Below are positions 27,424-36,444 of a stretch of 64,000 bases of DNA, in pieces. Under the pieces are notes generated by a model. The model had not been told where the DNA came from and did not search any database. It saw only the letters and a program-made list of their open reading frames with translations. Position 1 is the first letter of the stretch. Each line of letters begins with the position of its first letter. Source of the DNA: Kistimonas sp. bin40 (lineage in GTDB: Bacteria; Pseudomonadota; Gammaproteobacteria; Pseudomonadales; Endozoicomonadaceae); contig MPMQ01000001.1 in NCBI GenBank assembly GCA_002238585.1, positions 53,771 to 117,770 of the forward strand, given 5' to 3'. The translations under genes were made by a program, and so were the position numbers.

Positions 27424-28041
27424 CTAAGTTATTGCGTCTATTGTGGAGCAGCAAATGACAGTCATTTTCCCGGGGATGTTCTTGCTGGGACGAACCATGA
27501 TGCTGTAGGTGCCCACCGTGCCAGAGGAACGAGAAGCGGCTGCTTTAACGTTTTCGTTATGTGCCTGGAAGCGGGTGCCAGTACGAGACTTAAGAAGGCT
27601 CGCTACATCCTGCTCCGCTACCCCATCAGATTGGGAGCACTTGAACGCTTGATGGGTGATGGTATTTTTCAGCAGTTCGTGCAGGGCCTTGCCATCATGG
27701 CCGATGAACTGTCGTACCACGTAAAATTGAGCGTCCTCCACAATATCTGCCGTCACCTCTTCATCGGCAAGCATATGTCCTCGAACGCTGTCCGGTATAG
27801 GGTCGAAGCCCTCGTAAGGAAAATCAGCTTGTGAAAAACGCTGGCGGATATCGCTGGCGACTTGCGCGACCCGCTGATCGAATTCACCGCTGTTTGCTGT
27901 TATCACCGCAATATCGACCACTTTGCCTCCCTGAGGTGCAGCCGCAACAAGCGAGGCCCCTCCGACCAGAACACAAGCCAGCACTCCTGCAGCCAGACGG
28001 GAAAAGAGAGATACACGGGTTTTCGGAATGGAACAAGTCAT
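27424..28041 (-). CDS. Secreted protein of unknown family (paralog 1)
   Basis: A 205-residue protein starting at an ATG with a perfect AAGGAGG site. The earlier in-frame start would put unrelated residues before a classic signal peptide (Arg/Lys N-region, LAAGVLACVLVGGASLVAA core, Ala-x-Ala cleavage). The mature part contains FYVVRQ, then C-terminal SIMVRPSKNIPGKM. The same FYVVRQ and MVRPS...PGKM motifs occur in the adjacent 255-residue protein, so the two are tandem paralogs on the same strand. I do not recognise the family. Periplasmic or exported location is inferred from the signal peptide. Confidence 0.8.
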   Translation of the reverse strand: MTCSIPKTRVSLFSRLAAGVLACVLVGGASLVAAAPQGGKVVDIAVITANSGEFDQRVAQVASDIRQRFSQADFPYEGFDPIPDSVRGHMLADEEVTADIVEDAQFYVVRQFIGHDGKALHELLKNTITHQAFKCSQSDGVAEQDVASLLKSRTGTRFQAHNENVKAAASRSSGTVGTYSIMVRPSKNIPGKMTVICCSTIDAIT

Positions 28042-28315
28042 GGGTAACCTCCTTGTTGGACCCTGTTGTCCAGCGCTCCAGCTGAACTTATACATATAGA
28101 GTCAACACAGAAGGAGAAAGTTTCTTCCCATGGGGTCAGCCTTGCCATCGCTGCGCAAAAAACATCTGTTCGAGTAGTGCCAAGTCCGCGTAATCGTCCG
28201 GGACCTGACACGGGGAGGATGTCAAGGGATTACACCAGGACGCCGACTCCCGGGTTGGCTGGCCGACCTGTTACAAGGCCATACAGACTGCCGGCAAGAC
28301 AGCGACTCTGGGCTG

Positions 28316-29083
28316 TTACTCCTGTTCTACATCCAGCTGCTGCGTGCAGTAGTCGAGGTCCATCTTTCCGGGAAATTGTTCACTGGGACGCACCATAACT
28401 GTGAAAGACCCTGCAACACCAGGCAAGCGCATCATGGGATACCTGAGATTTCGGGCATGCTGCTTGTAAACAGAAGTTACCAGCCTCTCTACATCATCAT
28501 GATCAAGTCCCTGTCGGCAATCGCAGTGCTTGTTGGCGGATATATCCTTGAAAGTCGCGCTTTCCTCAATATCAGAGACCGAACAGCCGTTGCCTTGCGG
28601 GCTACATCTTTGTCTTGCGGCACCAGTGTATTGTCGTACGACATAAAACCGCCCGTTCCAGACAGCATGCGACACTAGCTCGTCAAAAGTGAACATGCCC
28701 CTGATCTCCGCAGGGAGAAGATTGCCTATTGCTTTGCGTATATCGTGTGTCAGCTGAGGTGGCTCCAGATCACCCGCAGCACCCTCAACGAGAGCCCCGC
28801 CATGACAACTGTCGTCCTCCGCATAAAGGATGTGGCAATAGATCTTGTCCGGCTCTCGTGCAGAAAAGCGCTGCAGCATCTGCTTGAGCATGTCATCAAC
28901 TGCCATGTCGTATGCAAGATCACTGGGCATATCCGATTGCATGTCAAACTCGGCTCCCCACCACCTGGTCTTGTTGGTCGGCGGTGCAGCAAGAGAAATG
29001 CTGGCCGCAAGACTGCAAACCAGCATGCCTGCTGTTATCCATGAAAAACGAGAGCAGGAACCTTTGCGCGTCATGTGTAGCAT
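28316..29083 (-). CDS. Secreted protein of unknown family (paralog 2)
   Basis: A 255-residue paralog of the neighbour downstream, with a signal peptide in the first 33 residues (hydrophobic core ITAGMLVCSLAASISL, cleavage near LAA-PP). The mature domain has seven to eight cysteines, suggesting disulfides, and the shared motifs FYVVRQYTG and FTVMVRPSEQFPGKM. The ATG at 29083 has a GGGGAG site six bases upstream. 274 bases separate it from paralog 1, so each may have its own promoter. Function unknown. Confidence 0.8.
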   Translation of the reverse strand: MLHMTRKGSCSRFSWITAGMLVCSLAASISLAAPPTNKTRWWGAEFDMQSDMPSDLAYDMAVDDMLKQMLQRFSAREPDKIYCHILYAEDDSCHGGALVEGAAGDLEPPQLTHDIRKAIGNLLPAEIRGMFTFDELVSHAVWNGRFYVVRQYTGAARQRCSPQGNGCSVSDIEESATFKDISANKHCDCRQGLDHDDVERLVTSVYKQHARNLRYPMMRLPGVAGSFTVMVRPSEQFPGKMDLDYCTQQLDVEQE

Positions 29084-29269
29084 GGCGGTCTCCCCAAAAT
29101 GTTATCGCACCAGGTGTGCGGCCCCTTTGAACCAGCAAACGCGAAGGGAGTTCCCCCGATCACTGTGTCAAGACTGTCAGGCTTCTGAGGTCGTCCAACG
29201 AGGGGCTGAGGCAGGCATACAAAGACCGATGCGCGAATGAAGGTCCCGGGACCTGACACCAGACCGGTC

Positions 29270-29683
29270 CTACATGATTTCGTTGACCGCGTACCCCTTC
29301 CCCAGCGTATCCAGACAGTTGTCCAGCAAGTCCTGAAACTCCGGAGCCACTGTCAACTGCTGCACCTGCTCTGCCAGCTTGGCGGACTGTGCGTCCTCCC
29401 CTCCGGCAGCAACAGTGACGGGAAGGCCGGATACGGCCAGCTTGCGGGTACGCAGAACGCTGGCGTAGTGGGGGTCGCGCTCCTCCATCTCTTCTGCCAG
29501 GGTCAGGTAGTCGCAAGAGTCTCCCTCCGCCGCGCCCTGCAGCAGGGCGGCCAGTTTTCGGGGAGTCAGGCCGGCTGCTACAGACTCCCATCCTCAGGTA
29601 TCACGAAGAGCGCAGGGACCTGCCATCTCTCTCGTCAGGTCTGCGGATGCCGCTTTTTTACGGGCCTTGAACGGATTCCACAT
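29270..29683 (-). pseudogene. Mu-like phage portal protein (gp29/DUF935) remnant
   Basis: Starts MWNPFKARKKAASADLTREM, then a TGA at 29594-29596 interrupts the same frame. The frame continues with GLTPRKLAALLQGAAEGD, LAEEMEERDPHYASVL and LGKGYAVNEIM, and stops at TAG 29270. These are hallmarks of the N-terminal third of Mu gp29-family portal proteins; the rest (about 350 residues) is missing. It is a degraded fragment of a Mu-like prophage; no other phage gene is nearby. Confidence 0.72.
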
Positions 29684-29825
29684 GACAGTGACCGGCAAAT
29701 GGGAGATTTTTATCAGAGGCAGGGTTCTCAGGGCAGGCGAAATAGTGCACTTGCTGCGACAGGTGAGTAACAACCATCCGATACAATGCTGGCAACGGAT
29801 GAAAACATCCGACATGGTGGGCAGC

Positions 29826-29975
29826 ATGAATGGAAATGAGCTGTTGAAGAAACTCAGAAAGCTCGCCCGGGAGCGGCATGAACAGCTGATCATACTCAAC
29901 ACAAGAGGCAAGGGATTGTTGAAGACAATGTTGAGCGATCTTGGTCTGACACTTTCAGATATTGAGGGCCTGTAA
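29826..29975 (+). pseudogene. hicA: hicA toxin with internal deletion
   Basis: A 49-residue frame with a good GGTGGG site. It begins MNGNELLKKLRKLARER and ends GLLKTMLSDLGLTLSDIEGL, matching both ends of one HicA subgroup. The middle, about 25 residues including the catalytic SHGT histidine segment, is missing. The join falls at RGKG/GLL, where intact homologs have Gly-Lys-Gly-type sequence on both sides, so deletion between short repeats is likely. Without the histidine the product should have no RNase activity. hicB follows after 19 bases. Confidence 0.65.
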
Positions 29976-29994
29976 CCCTCGGGAGAACAGAACA

Positions 29995-30444
29995 ATGAGA
30001 ATGCAATACCCCGCCAGGGTCAGCCGTGATGAAGATGGCCGTTATCTGGTCCGCTTCCTTGACTTCGGCTGGGGGGCAACAGACGGCGTCACGCTGGAAG
30101 AAGCGCTGGGCGAGGCCGTTGATTGTCTTGATGAGCTTATAGCTGCCACCATGGAGCGTGGTGAGGCTCTTCCTTTCCCCGGGGACATGCTGGCCACCAA
30201 TACCTGGCCGATTTCTCCGTCCGCTCTTATCGCAGCCAAGGCCGCTGTCTACTGCGTACAGAAGGAAAAGGGGACCAGGAAAACGTCTCTTGCCCAGAAG
30301 ATGGGGAAGGACGAAAAGTTTGTCAGGACACTGCTTGATCCTCATGCCGGATCCAGAATACAGAGCATCGAGGATGCCCTTCGTGCTCTTGGCAAGCGCC
30401 TGGTTATCAGTGTTGAGGATGATATAGCCAGACTCAATCCCTGA
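29995..30444 (+). CDS. hicB: HicB-family antitoxin
   Basis: A 149-residue protein with a partially degraded-RNase-H HicB fold: MQYPARVSRDEDGRYLV, then the DGVTLEEALGEAVDCLDELI helix. A C-terminal DNA-binding helix-turn-helix region runs about residues 80-145 (KTSLAQKMGKDEKFVRTLLD). HicB neutralises the RNase toxin HicA and autorepresses the operon. The ATG has GGGAGA upstream. Its toxin partner is internally deleted, so this antitoxin is an orphan. Its stop codon lies inside a repeat that also supplies the stop of mupP. Confidence 0.85.
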   Translation: MRMQYPARVSRDEDGRYLVRFLDFGWGATDGVTLEEALGEAVDCLDELIAATMERGEALPFPGDMLATNTWPISPSALIAAKAAVYCVQKEKGTRKTSLAQKMGKDEKFVRTLLDPHAGSRIQSIEDALRALGKRLVISVEDDIARLNP

Positions 30445-30486
30445 CCCAGTGCGCGGCAAGCCCCGTCCTTCAGGGCGGGGAAGGAT
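30442..30486 (+). repeat. IS200/IS605-like right-end hairpin, copy 1
   Basis: The segment begins at the hicB stop codon (TGACCCAGTGCGCGGCAAGC) and contains the hairpin CCCCGTCCTTCAGGGCGGGG. The same segment occurs inverted at 40588-40636, again starting at a stop codon. This GTGCGCGGCAAGCCCCGTCC-plus-hairpin pattern resembles the 3' end of TnpB-type IS200/IS605 elements. No transposase gene is present. It may now act as a terminator. Confidence 0.55.
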
Positions 30487-30545
30487 AGCGCGGACAGCGC
30501 AGCCGTCCCTTGCTCTGGTTTTCAGTGCGGCGTCTCTTCTGCTGT

Positions 30546-30851
30546 TCAATAGACTGGCGAACAAGCGATGCGCGAATGAAGGTCCCGGGACATTGTCTCT
30601 ATTGTGGGGCAGTGAGTGGCATGCGTTGTCCAGGGGGCGCAGTTGGGACGAACCATCAGGCTGCCAGTAACCACCCTGCCAAAGCTGCGAGGAGTGGCTT
30701 CTTTGGCTTTCTTGTTATGTGTCTGCAAGCGGGTGCCAGAGCGCGACTCAAGAGGGCTCGCCAGATGCTCGTACGGTATTGCATCGGGTGCAGGGCACTG
30801 GAAATAGTGACGGGAGCTTGTGCTTTTCAGCAGTTCGTTACAGTTGTTTGA
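30546..30851 (-). pseudogene. Truncated third copy of the secreted paralog family
   Basis: Reading the minus strand from about 30851 gives NELLKSTSSRHYFQC, ESRSGTRLQTHNKKAKEA and VVTGSLMVRPN. These align throughout with the C-terminal half of the 205-residue secreted protein at 27424 (HELLKNT, KSRTGTRFQAHNENVKAA, SIMVRPS). The signal peptide and N-terminal half are missing and the PGKM motif has diverged. The frame runs on past the normal end. Downstream DNA also matches that gene's 3' flank. Confidence 0.7.
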
Positions 30852-30949
30852 TGCCGTGCAAGCCCAGCCTGGAACTCTTGCCAGGGCTTGCGCTGGATTT
30901 GGGGGATGAAAGTACGTCTGAAAAAAACACCGAAAAGATTTGGTAGATA

Positions 30950-31026
<77 letters not shown>

Positions 31027-31290
31027 GCTGCTGACAATCTCAGTCAGGTGCAGCGGGTGTAGATGATACGCATCTGGGCCGAGCCCTACAAGAGCGAAGC
31101 CTGACTGTTTCCAAAGAAAAGGCCACAGACGCTGTCTTGAGCGGGAAAAAAACAGCTGGATGGCGAAAAAAAACAGGGTTATCAAAGGACAAAATGCACA
31201 TTCGGGTACAAACTATGCAGACACGGATGGCTATAGCGCATCGACCATGGCACCATAGCCGCACCTGGGCAAAGCAGGCTCCTGATTCCT

Positions 31291-33030
31291 ATGACTGTCA
31301 GTATCGTCAGACGCCGTATTGCACCTGATGTGGGAGAAACCCCCTGCCTCCCGGGCCCCGCGCATCCCTTGCTGGATCGCATCTACAAGGCCCGTGGCGT
31401 CACCCAGCCGGAACAACTGGTACGCACCCTGGACTCGCTGATCCCGGGCTCCTTGATGAAAGGAATGGATGAAGCCACGCGACTGCTGGCAGAGGCCGTC
31501 AGCCAGCAGCAGTCTATTGTCATAGTCGGGGATTTTGATACCGATGGTGCCACCAGCGTGGCTCTTGCTGTTCTGGCTCTGAAGGCCATGGGGGCGACCA
31601 GACTCGATTTCCTGGTGCCGGATCGATTCCGCTACGGTTACGGCCTGTCTGCGGAAATCGTCGAAACGCTGTGCGCCCGCGCAGTCCCGGATCTGCTGAT
31701 CACTGTGGATAACGGCATTTCCAGCATTGAAGGCGTTGCCGCCGCCCGGGCCGCCAATATCAAGGTGCTGGTCACCGATCATCACCTCGCCGGAGATGAG
31801 CTCCCACAGGCCGATGCCATCGTCAATCCCAATCAGCCCGGCTGCCCTTTTCCCGCCAAAAATACAGCCGGCGTTGGTGTCATCTTCTATGTTCTCTGCG
31901 CGCTGCGTACCCGCCTGGACAGCCTGGGGTGGTTTTCGGACAAACCCAAACCAAACATGGCGCAGTTCCTGGACCTGGTGGCCCTGGGGACTGTGGCAGA
32001 TCTGGTTGGCCTTGATACCAATAACCGCATTCTCGTTCACCAGGGCATGAGCCGTATTCGTGCACTCCAGACCCGACCTGGCATACTGGCACTGGCCGAT
32101 GTCGCGCGCCGTGATCCTGCCCGCCTGGAAACAGCGGACCTGGGCTTTGCCCTGGCTCCCCGACTCAATGCGGCAGGACGACTGGAAAGTATGTCGGTGG
32201 GTATTGAACTGCTGATCACAGACGCTCCTCTGCACGCTTATCAGTTGGCCTGTCAGCTGGATCAAATCAACCGGGAACGCAGGACCATCGAGACCAGAAT
32301 GAAAGAGGAGGCGCTGAGTGAAATCGAACAGATTCACACAGACGACACAGCAACGCTTCCATGGGGGCTGTGCCTGTTCCGGGATCACTGGCACCAGGGC
32401 GTGCTGGGGATTCTGGCCTCGCGGCTCAAGGAAAAACTGCACCGGCCCGTGATTACCTTCGCCTGTGGCCGTGAGGGCGAGATCAAGGGATCGGCCCGCT
32501 CTATTCCAGGGTTTCATATGCGTGATGCCCTGGCCCGCATTGAGGGTCTCTCCCCCGGTTTACTGTTGAAATTCGGGGGGCATGCCATGGCAGCAGGCCT
32601 GTCCTTGCGCCAGCATGACTTTCCTCGTTTTGCCAGCGCTTTCGACCAGATTGTCCGCCAGCAACTGACGGAAGATCAGCTGCAAGCGCGTCTTTTCACC
32701 GATGGTTCCTTGTCAGACTCCGAACTCAACCTGGCAACAGCCGAGCTGCTACGCACCGCCGGCCCCTGGGGACAGCAGTTTCCGGAGCCTGTATTTGACG
32801 GGCTTTTTACTGTCAAGGAGCAACGCATCGTGGGCAACAACCACCTGAAAATGCAGTTGATGCCAATGAACAGCAGGCTGTGCCTTGATGCCATATGGTT
32901 CAACGTGGATACCTGCTTATGGCCTGACGACACTATCGGTCAGGTTCGCCTCGTCTACAGGCTGAATACCAACGTTTTTCGCGGCAGCTATAGCTTGCAA
33001 TTGATGGTAGAGCATCTGGAAGTGACCTGA
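31291..33030 (+). CDS. recJ: Single-stranded-DNA exonuclease RecJ
   Basis: A 579-residue 5'-3' single-strand exonuclease of the DHH superfamily, used in RecF-pathway recombination and mismatch repair. Catalytic motifs: DFDTDG (Asp81, 83, 85), Asp140-Asn141 of DNGISS, and TDHH with Asp163-His164-His165. The DHHA1 motif GGHAMAAGL is at about residue 430, followed by a C-terminal OB domain. Length matches E. coli RecJ (577). The upstream site is modest (AGCAGG). It lies between tRNA-Arg and rppH. Confidence 0.95.
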   Translation: MTVSIVRRRIAPDVGETPCLPGPAHPLLDRIYKARGVTQPEQLVRTLDSLIPGSLMKGMDEATRLLAEAVSQQQSIVIVGDFDTDGATSVALAVLALKAMGATRLDFLVPDRFRYGYGLSAEIVETLCARAVPDLLITVDNGISSIEGVAAARAANIKVLVTDHHLAGDELPQADAIVNPNQPGCPFPAKNTAGVGVIFYVLCALRTRLDSLGWFSDKPKPNMAQFLDLVALGTVADLVGLDTNNRILVHQGMSRIRALQTRPGILALADVARRDPARLETADLGFALAPRLNAAGRLESMSVGIELLITDAPLHAYQLACQLDQINRERRTIETRMKEEALSEIEQIHTDDTATLPWGLCLFRDHWHQGVLGILASRLKEKLHRPVITFACGREGEIKGSARSIPGFHMRDALARIEGLSPGLLLKFGGHAMAAGLSLRQHDFPRFASAFDQIVRQQLTEDQLQARLFTDGSLSDSELNLATAELLRTAGPWGQQFPEPVFDGLFTVKEQRIVGNNHLKMQLMPMNSRLCLDAIWFNVDTCLWPDDTIGQVRLVYRLNTNVFRGSYSLQLMVEHLEVT

Positions 33031-33425
33031 GCCGGGTATGCGGCGCCTGCCGCCTCCCTGGCCGCTCGCAGAATGAACGTCCAGAGTATATGGTGCCAAT
33101 GACCCGGCAAGACAGGTGCTGATGTTGTCTCTGTGTATCCGCTGTTGTCCGTTCAGAGACACGCTGTCGCACATAAGAAATGTGCAGTCGTATATAATCT
33201 GCTGTCGTGCAAATCAGTTCTTGGCAGGAAGGAATGTCTTCTTGATCAGGTCGCAACCGGGCCGGGAGCTCCTCTACACCTGACACTTGTCTTCGATCTT
33301 TCTGAGGCCATCCGGAGACTGGTGTCCGTTTTCTCACGCCCGGACGACAGGCAACCTCCCGTTTGCCGAACGCTACGGCTGTGTGAAAAAATGCAGACAA
33401 ATGATGCGCTCACCAGGATGATCAC
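33031..33425. other. Intergenic, possible rppH promoter
   Basis: No gene seen. A TATAAT hexamer occurs at 33193-33198, but I see no good -35 element at the right spacing. If it is the rppH promoter, the leader would be about 220 bases. Confidence 0.3.
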
Positions 33426-33926
33426 TTGATAGATTCAGACGGATTCCGCCCCAACGTGGGCATTATTATCGCGAACAGCGAGAGCGAGGTACTCTGGGCC
33501 AGACGTGCAACCCAGGACGCCTGGCAGTTTCCGCAAGGGGGGCTTCAGAAACAGGAGTCGCCACAACAGGCCATGTACCGGGAATTATACGAGGAGGTTG
33601 GCCTGAAGCCGCAAGACGTGAATGTTCTGGCTCACACCCGTAACTGGCTGCGCTACTGGATTCCCCCCCAACTTGTCAGAAAAGACCGGACGCCTGTCTG
33701 CATCGGGCAAAAGCAGAAATGGTTCCTGCTCCAGTTGACATCCAGCAGTGACAACATCTGCCTGAACCGGTCGTCATCCCCGGAGTTTGATAGCTGGAAG
33801 TGGGTGGACTACTGGCTTCCGGCCAGGCAGGTGGTGTACTTCAAAAGGGAAGTGTACCGAAAGGCTTTGCGCGAGCTGGCCCACTACCTTCCCGTCCCTC
33901 CGTCCTCGCGCTCCGCTCAGGGATAG
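33426..33926 (+). CDS. rppH: RNA pyrophosphohydrolase
   Basis: A 166-residue Nudix hydrolase that removes pyrophosphate from 5'-triphosphate mRNA ends, triggering RNase E decay. The Nudix box begins at Gly38-Gly39-Leu and carries Glu44 and the R52-E-L-Y-E-E-V-G59 core. The N-terminus [15 protein letters not shown] is canonical, which fixes the TTG start at 33426; an AGGAT lies about nine bases before. The segment [10 protein letters not shown] is also typical. It normally precedes ptsP in related genomes, but no ptsP follows here. Confidence 0.93.
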   Translation: MIDSDGFRPNVGIIIANSESEVLWARRATQDAWQFPQGGLQKQESPQQAMYRELYEEVGLKPQDVNVLAHTRNWLRYWIPPQLVRKDRTPVCIGQKQKWFLLQLTSSSDNICLNRSSSPEFDSWKWVDYWLPARQVVYFKREVYRKALRELAHYLPVPPSSRSAQG

Positions 33927-34323
33927 TTCCGCAACCTCCTTCTGCGGCGCGCGACCAGTGCAACGGCCTGAAGCTGTTCTGCTGAGGCACCGACGATGAC
34001 GCGACACGCAGAAGAATGGCTTTCTTGTCGAAGTCATGCGGAGGTGTGGCTTCTGGTTGTGTGCTGTTTTTGTGAGCATGAAACGCATAGTGGGTCGTAT
34101 GAAAAGCTTCAAAAAGCGTCCTGGCATGCCGGATATCGTTGTGCTGGCTTGTGAGGGCTATTGAGGCCGGAGAATAGAGGCTCTGAGCCATCAGTTTCAC
34201 CCTGTGCCCCGACACGGGAGCTGTATTGCTGACGTCGTCCTCTTTTCCGCGACCATGTTGTGCTTTGTGTTTGTGACCAAGGGGGCGGATGCCAAGTGGA
34301 AAGAGCACCCTGTCACTGGCAGC
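33927..34323. other. Intergenic, no convincing gene
   Basis: A minus-strand open frame of moderate composition overlaps this stretch and the end of rppH, but it lacks a ribosome binding site. I leave it uncalled. Confidence 0.35.
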
Positions 34324-34905
34324 TCAGCCCGAGCGTGTTTCTGGATAAAGAATGCGCTCGACAAGCCTGTAAACGGTGGTGGTGCCGGGGGGGCGCGGCC
34401 AGTCGTCGCGCCGCCTGGCGCGGTCTATGGCACTATCGACCAGATCGCGAATCATCTGAATCCGTTGTCGTATGTGGGAATGTGCTTTTTCAGCCGAGTG
34501 CTGCAATCTTGTTGCGGTGCGGTGCGGTGCGATGCGATGCGATATCGTTACCGTCCGCGAAATGGAGCAGCAGCCAATACTCAAAGCAGGGATTGCTGAC
34601 CGCCAAGTTGTCGTTTTTTTCCTTCGTTGCCCAGGCATGCAGCTGCCCCAGCTGCTCTTCGGTTCATTCATCCTTGGCCACTACCAGCCAAGCTTCGTCA
34701 CGAGACTTCAGGCTTTCGTCCCGGAGGTAATCCTCCATAGGTTTCAGCACCGGCGGTGGGGCACTCTGTGAACAGTCTGGAAGGCATTTTATCTTGATCG
34801 TTTGGTCAGTTTGATCGAGAAAGAGGGCGAAGTACTCCGGCTCTGTCTTCTTGCCTCCGTTGCCATCACGAACAGCTTGCGGCAGGGGAGCTGGCAGTGT
34901 GCGCC
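34324..34905 (-). pseudogene. rloB: rloB-like gene, nonsense and frameshifted
   Basis: The minus strand encodes, in pieces, KKTEPEYFALFLDQTDQ, then DEAWLVVAKDE followed by a TGA where a Trp is expected. Next come EEQLGQLHAWATKE, AVSNPCFEYWLLLHFADGND, a pentamer repeat that breaks the frame, and finally TTVYRLVERIL. These are hallmarks of RloB-like proteins, partners of RloA ATPases found with restriction loci. The 5' end is fused to a truncated rloA. The product cannot be made as a full protein. Confidence 0.65.
34516..34540. repeat. Pentamer repeat in the rloB remnant
   Basis: Three GGTGC units are followed by two GATGC units in tandem. Five-base units shift the frame with every copy gained or lost. 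The repeat sits exactly where the rloB reading frame changes. Confidence 0.8.
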
Positions 34906-35090
34906 TTGAAAAAATTGGTTTTCCCCGCAGCATGGCCACCATAGATTGCCGCAATCGGAAGGACTCTCGTCTGATATTTTCCCAGCTTGGCTACCCTGCT
35001 TCCGTGCTGACGCTCTCTGCTGGCGATCATTGAAAAGGAGCAGCGGTCACGGAATGACATCCAGTTTTCGAGCGAAAAGCTGATGAGCAT
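34905..35090 (-). pseudogene. rloA: rloA-like AAA ATPase, 5' fragment
   Basis: ATG at 35090 has an AGGAGG site and opens [15 protein letters not shown], then [12 protein letters not shown] and a Walker A segment [16 protein letters not shown]. These match the N-terminus of the AAA15-type ATPases paired with RloB. After about 60 residues the similarity ends and rloB sequence begins, so more than 1 kb was deleted, fusing the two genes. Start and translation signal are intact but the catalytic domain is gone. Confidence 0.65.
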
Positions 35091-35299
35091 GTTGCATGCC
35101 TCCTGAAGAGTCATGTCTATTTGCGATGCCCTCAACTTGGACAATGACGACCTGAAATCCAAGCCCAAAGAGAAATTGTCTTGTTGGAAAGCATTGGCAA
35201 AAATCGTGAGGCGGCTGTTCCCATTCAGGCTATGATCTGTATATTCTGAGCCCTGCGGCAGCGCCAATCAGGAAAGAATGGCGTACAGACTGATGTCCT

Positions 35300-36277
35300 T
35301 CAGGCCATACGGCTGACAGAAAACCGGGCCAGCTTCTCCAGCGCCTGGCGACTTGTGCCATGGGTCATACCGTCCAGTGCTGCAATAGCCTGCTCCACCT
35401 GCCGATGGGCAGATCGCACTGTGTAATCAAGGGCGCCGGATTCGTTCACCAGCTGCATCACCGGGTCCCTGGCGTCCGGGCCATCAGCCGCCAGCGCCTG
35501 TTCTACCATGCTGACGGCCTCAGGCCTTTGATTCAGTGCATGTATCAGTGGCAGGGTCAGTTTGCCCTCTGCCAGATCATCTCCCGGGTTTTTGCCCAGC
35601 TCACTCTGATCGCCGGTGTAGTCCAGCAGGTCGTCCGTCAACTGGAAAGCCATACCCAGATGCTCACCGTAGCGTCTGAAGGCCTGCACCCGGGTCTCGT
35701 CCACACCGGCAAGCAGCGCTGCGGACTGGCTGGATACGGCAAACAGTGCCGCTGTCTTGCAGCAAATGGTGCGCATGTATTCGGATTCAGTCGTCTGCAG
35801 GTTACGCACATTGGCCAGCTGCATGACTTCCCCCTCGGCGATCACATTGGTGGCCTTGGCCAGGGCGTCCATCACCGCCAGATTCTTCAGGCGAACCATC
35901 ATCTGAAAAGCACGGGAGTAGAGAAAGTCACCTACCAGGACGCTGGGCGCGTTGCCCCAGTGCGCATTGGCGGTCAGGCGGCCCCGGCGCAAGTCCGAAG
36001 CATCTACAACATCGTCATGCAGCAGGGTGGCCGTGTGCAGACATTCTATGATGGCCGCCAGCACTATATGCTGCGTGCCCTTGTAGCCGCAGGCCGATGC
36101 ACTGAGCAGCACCAGAAGAGGGCGCAAGCGTTTGCCACCGGCGCCCAGTATGTGCTGGCCGATTTGTTCCACCAGGGCGACATCAGAGCACAGCTCCGCC
36201 GCAATACAATTGTTTACAGACCGGAACTCTTCCTGAAACGCAGTGTATAAACTGCGTACATCCTCGGTTTGGGGCAT
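35300..36277 (-). CDS. ispB: Octaprenyl diphosphate synthase
   Basis: A 325-residue trans-isoprenyl diphosphate synthase making the polyprenyl side chain of ubiquinone. It has both aspartate-rich motifs: D88-D89-x-x-D92 in LLHDDVVDAS and D215-D216-x-x-D219 in LTDDLLDY. GGKRLRP at about residue 47 binds isopentenyl diphosphate. The length and sequence fit IspB rather than the shorter IspA. It is followed on the same strand only by the decayed rlo locus. Together with ubiG in this window it serves quinone synthesis. Confidence 0.92.
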   Translation of the reverse strand: MPQTEDVRSLYTAFQEEFRSVNNCIAAELCSDVALVEQIGQHILGAGGKRLRPLLVLLSASACGYKGTQHIVLAAIIECLHTATLLHDDVVDASDLRRGRLTANAHWGNAPSVLVGDFLYSRAFQMMVRLKNLAVMDALAKATNVIAEGEVMQLANVRNLQTTESEYMRTICCKTAALFAVSSQSAALLAGVDETRVQAFRRYGEHLGMAFQLTDDLLDYTGDQSELGKNPGDDLAEGKLTLPLIHALNQRPEAVSMVEQALAADGPDARDPVMQLVNESGALDYTVRSAHRQVEQAIAALDGMTHGTSRQALEKLARFSVSRMA

Positions 36278-36444
36278 GGGTAGTGCGGCTTCCTGAGTGT
36301 TCTTTTGCCGGTTGTATGCGGGACTTGCGCATCCTACGGGGGGGGCACTTCAGGTGTCAAGCACACACCTGTGGGGGCCGCGTCACCGGCATGACATCTT
36401 TGCAGTGCTGCCGGATTCATATGGCCCCCGCAGCTGGCATCGGG

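Noticed and set aside
31231..32517. 428-codon open frame on the minus strand
   Set aside because: Antisense to recJ, which has all catalytic motifs; a consequence of high GC content.
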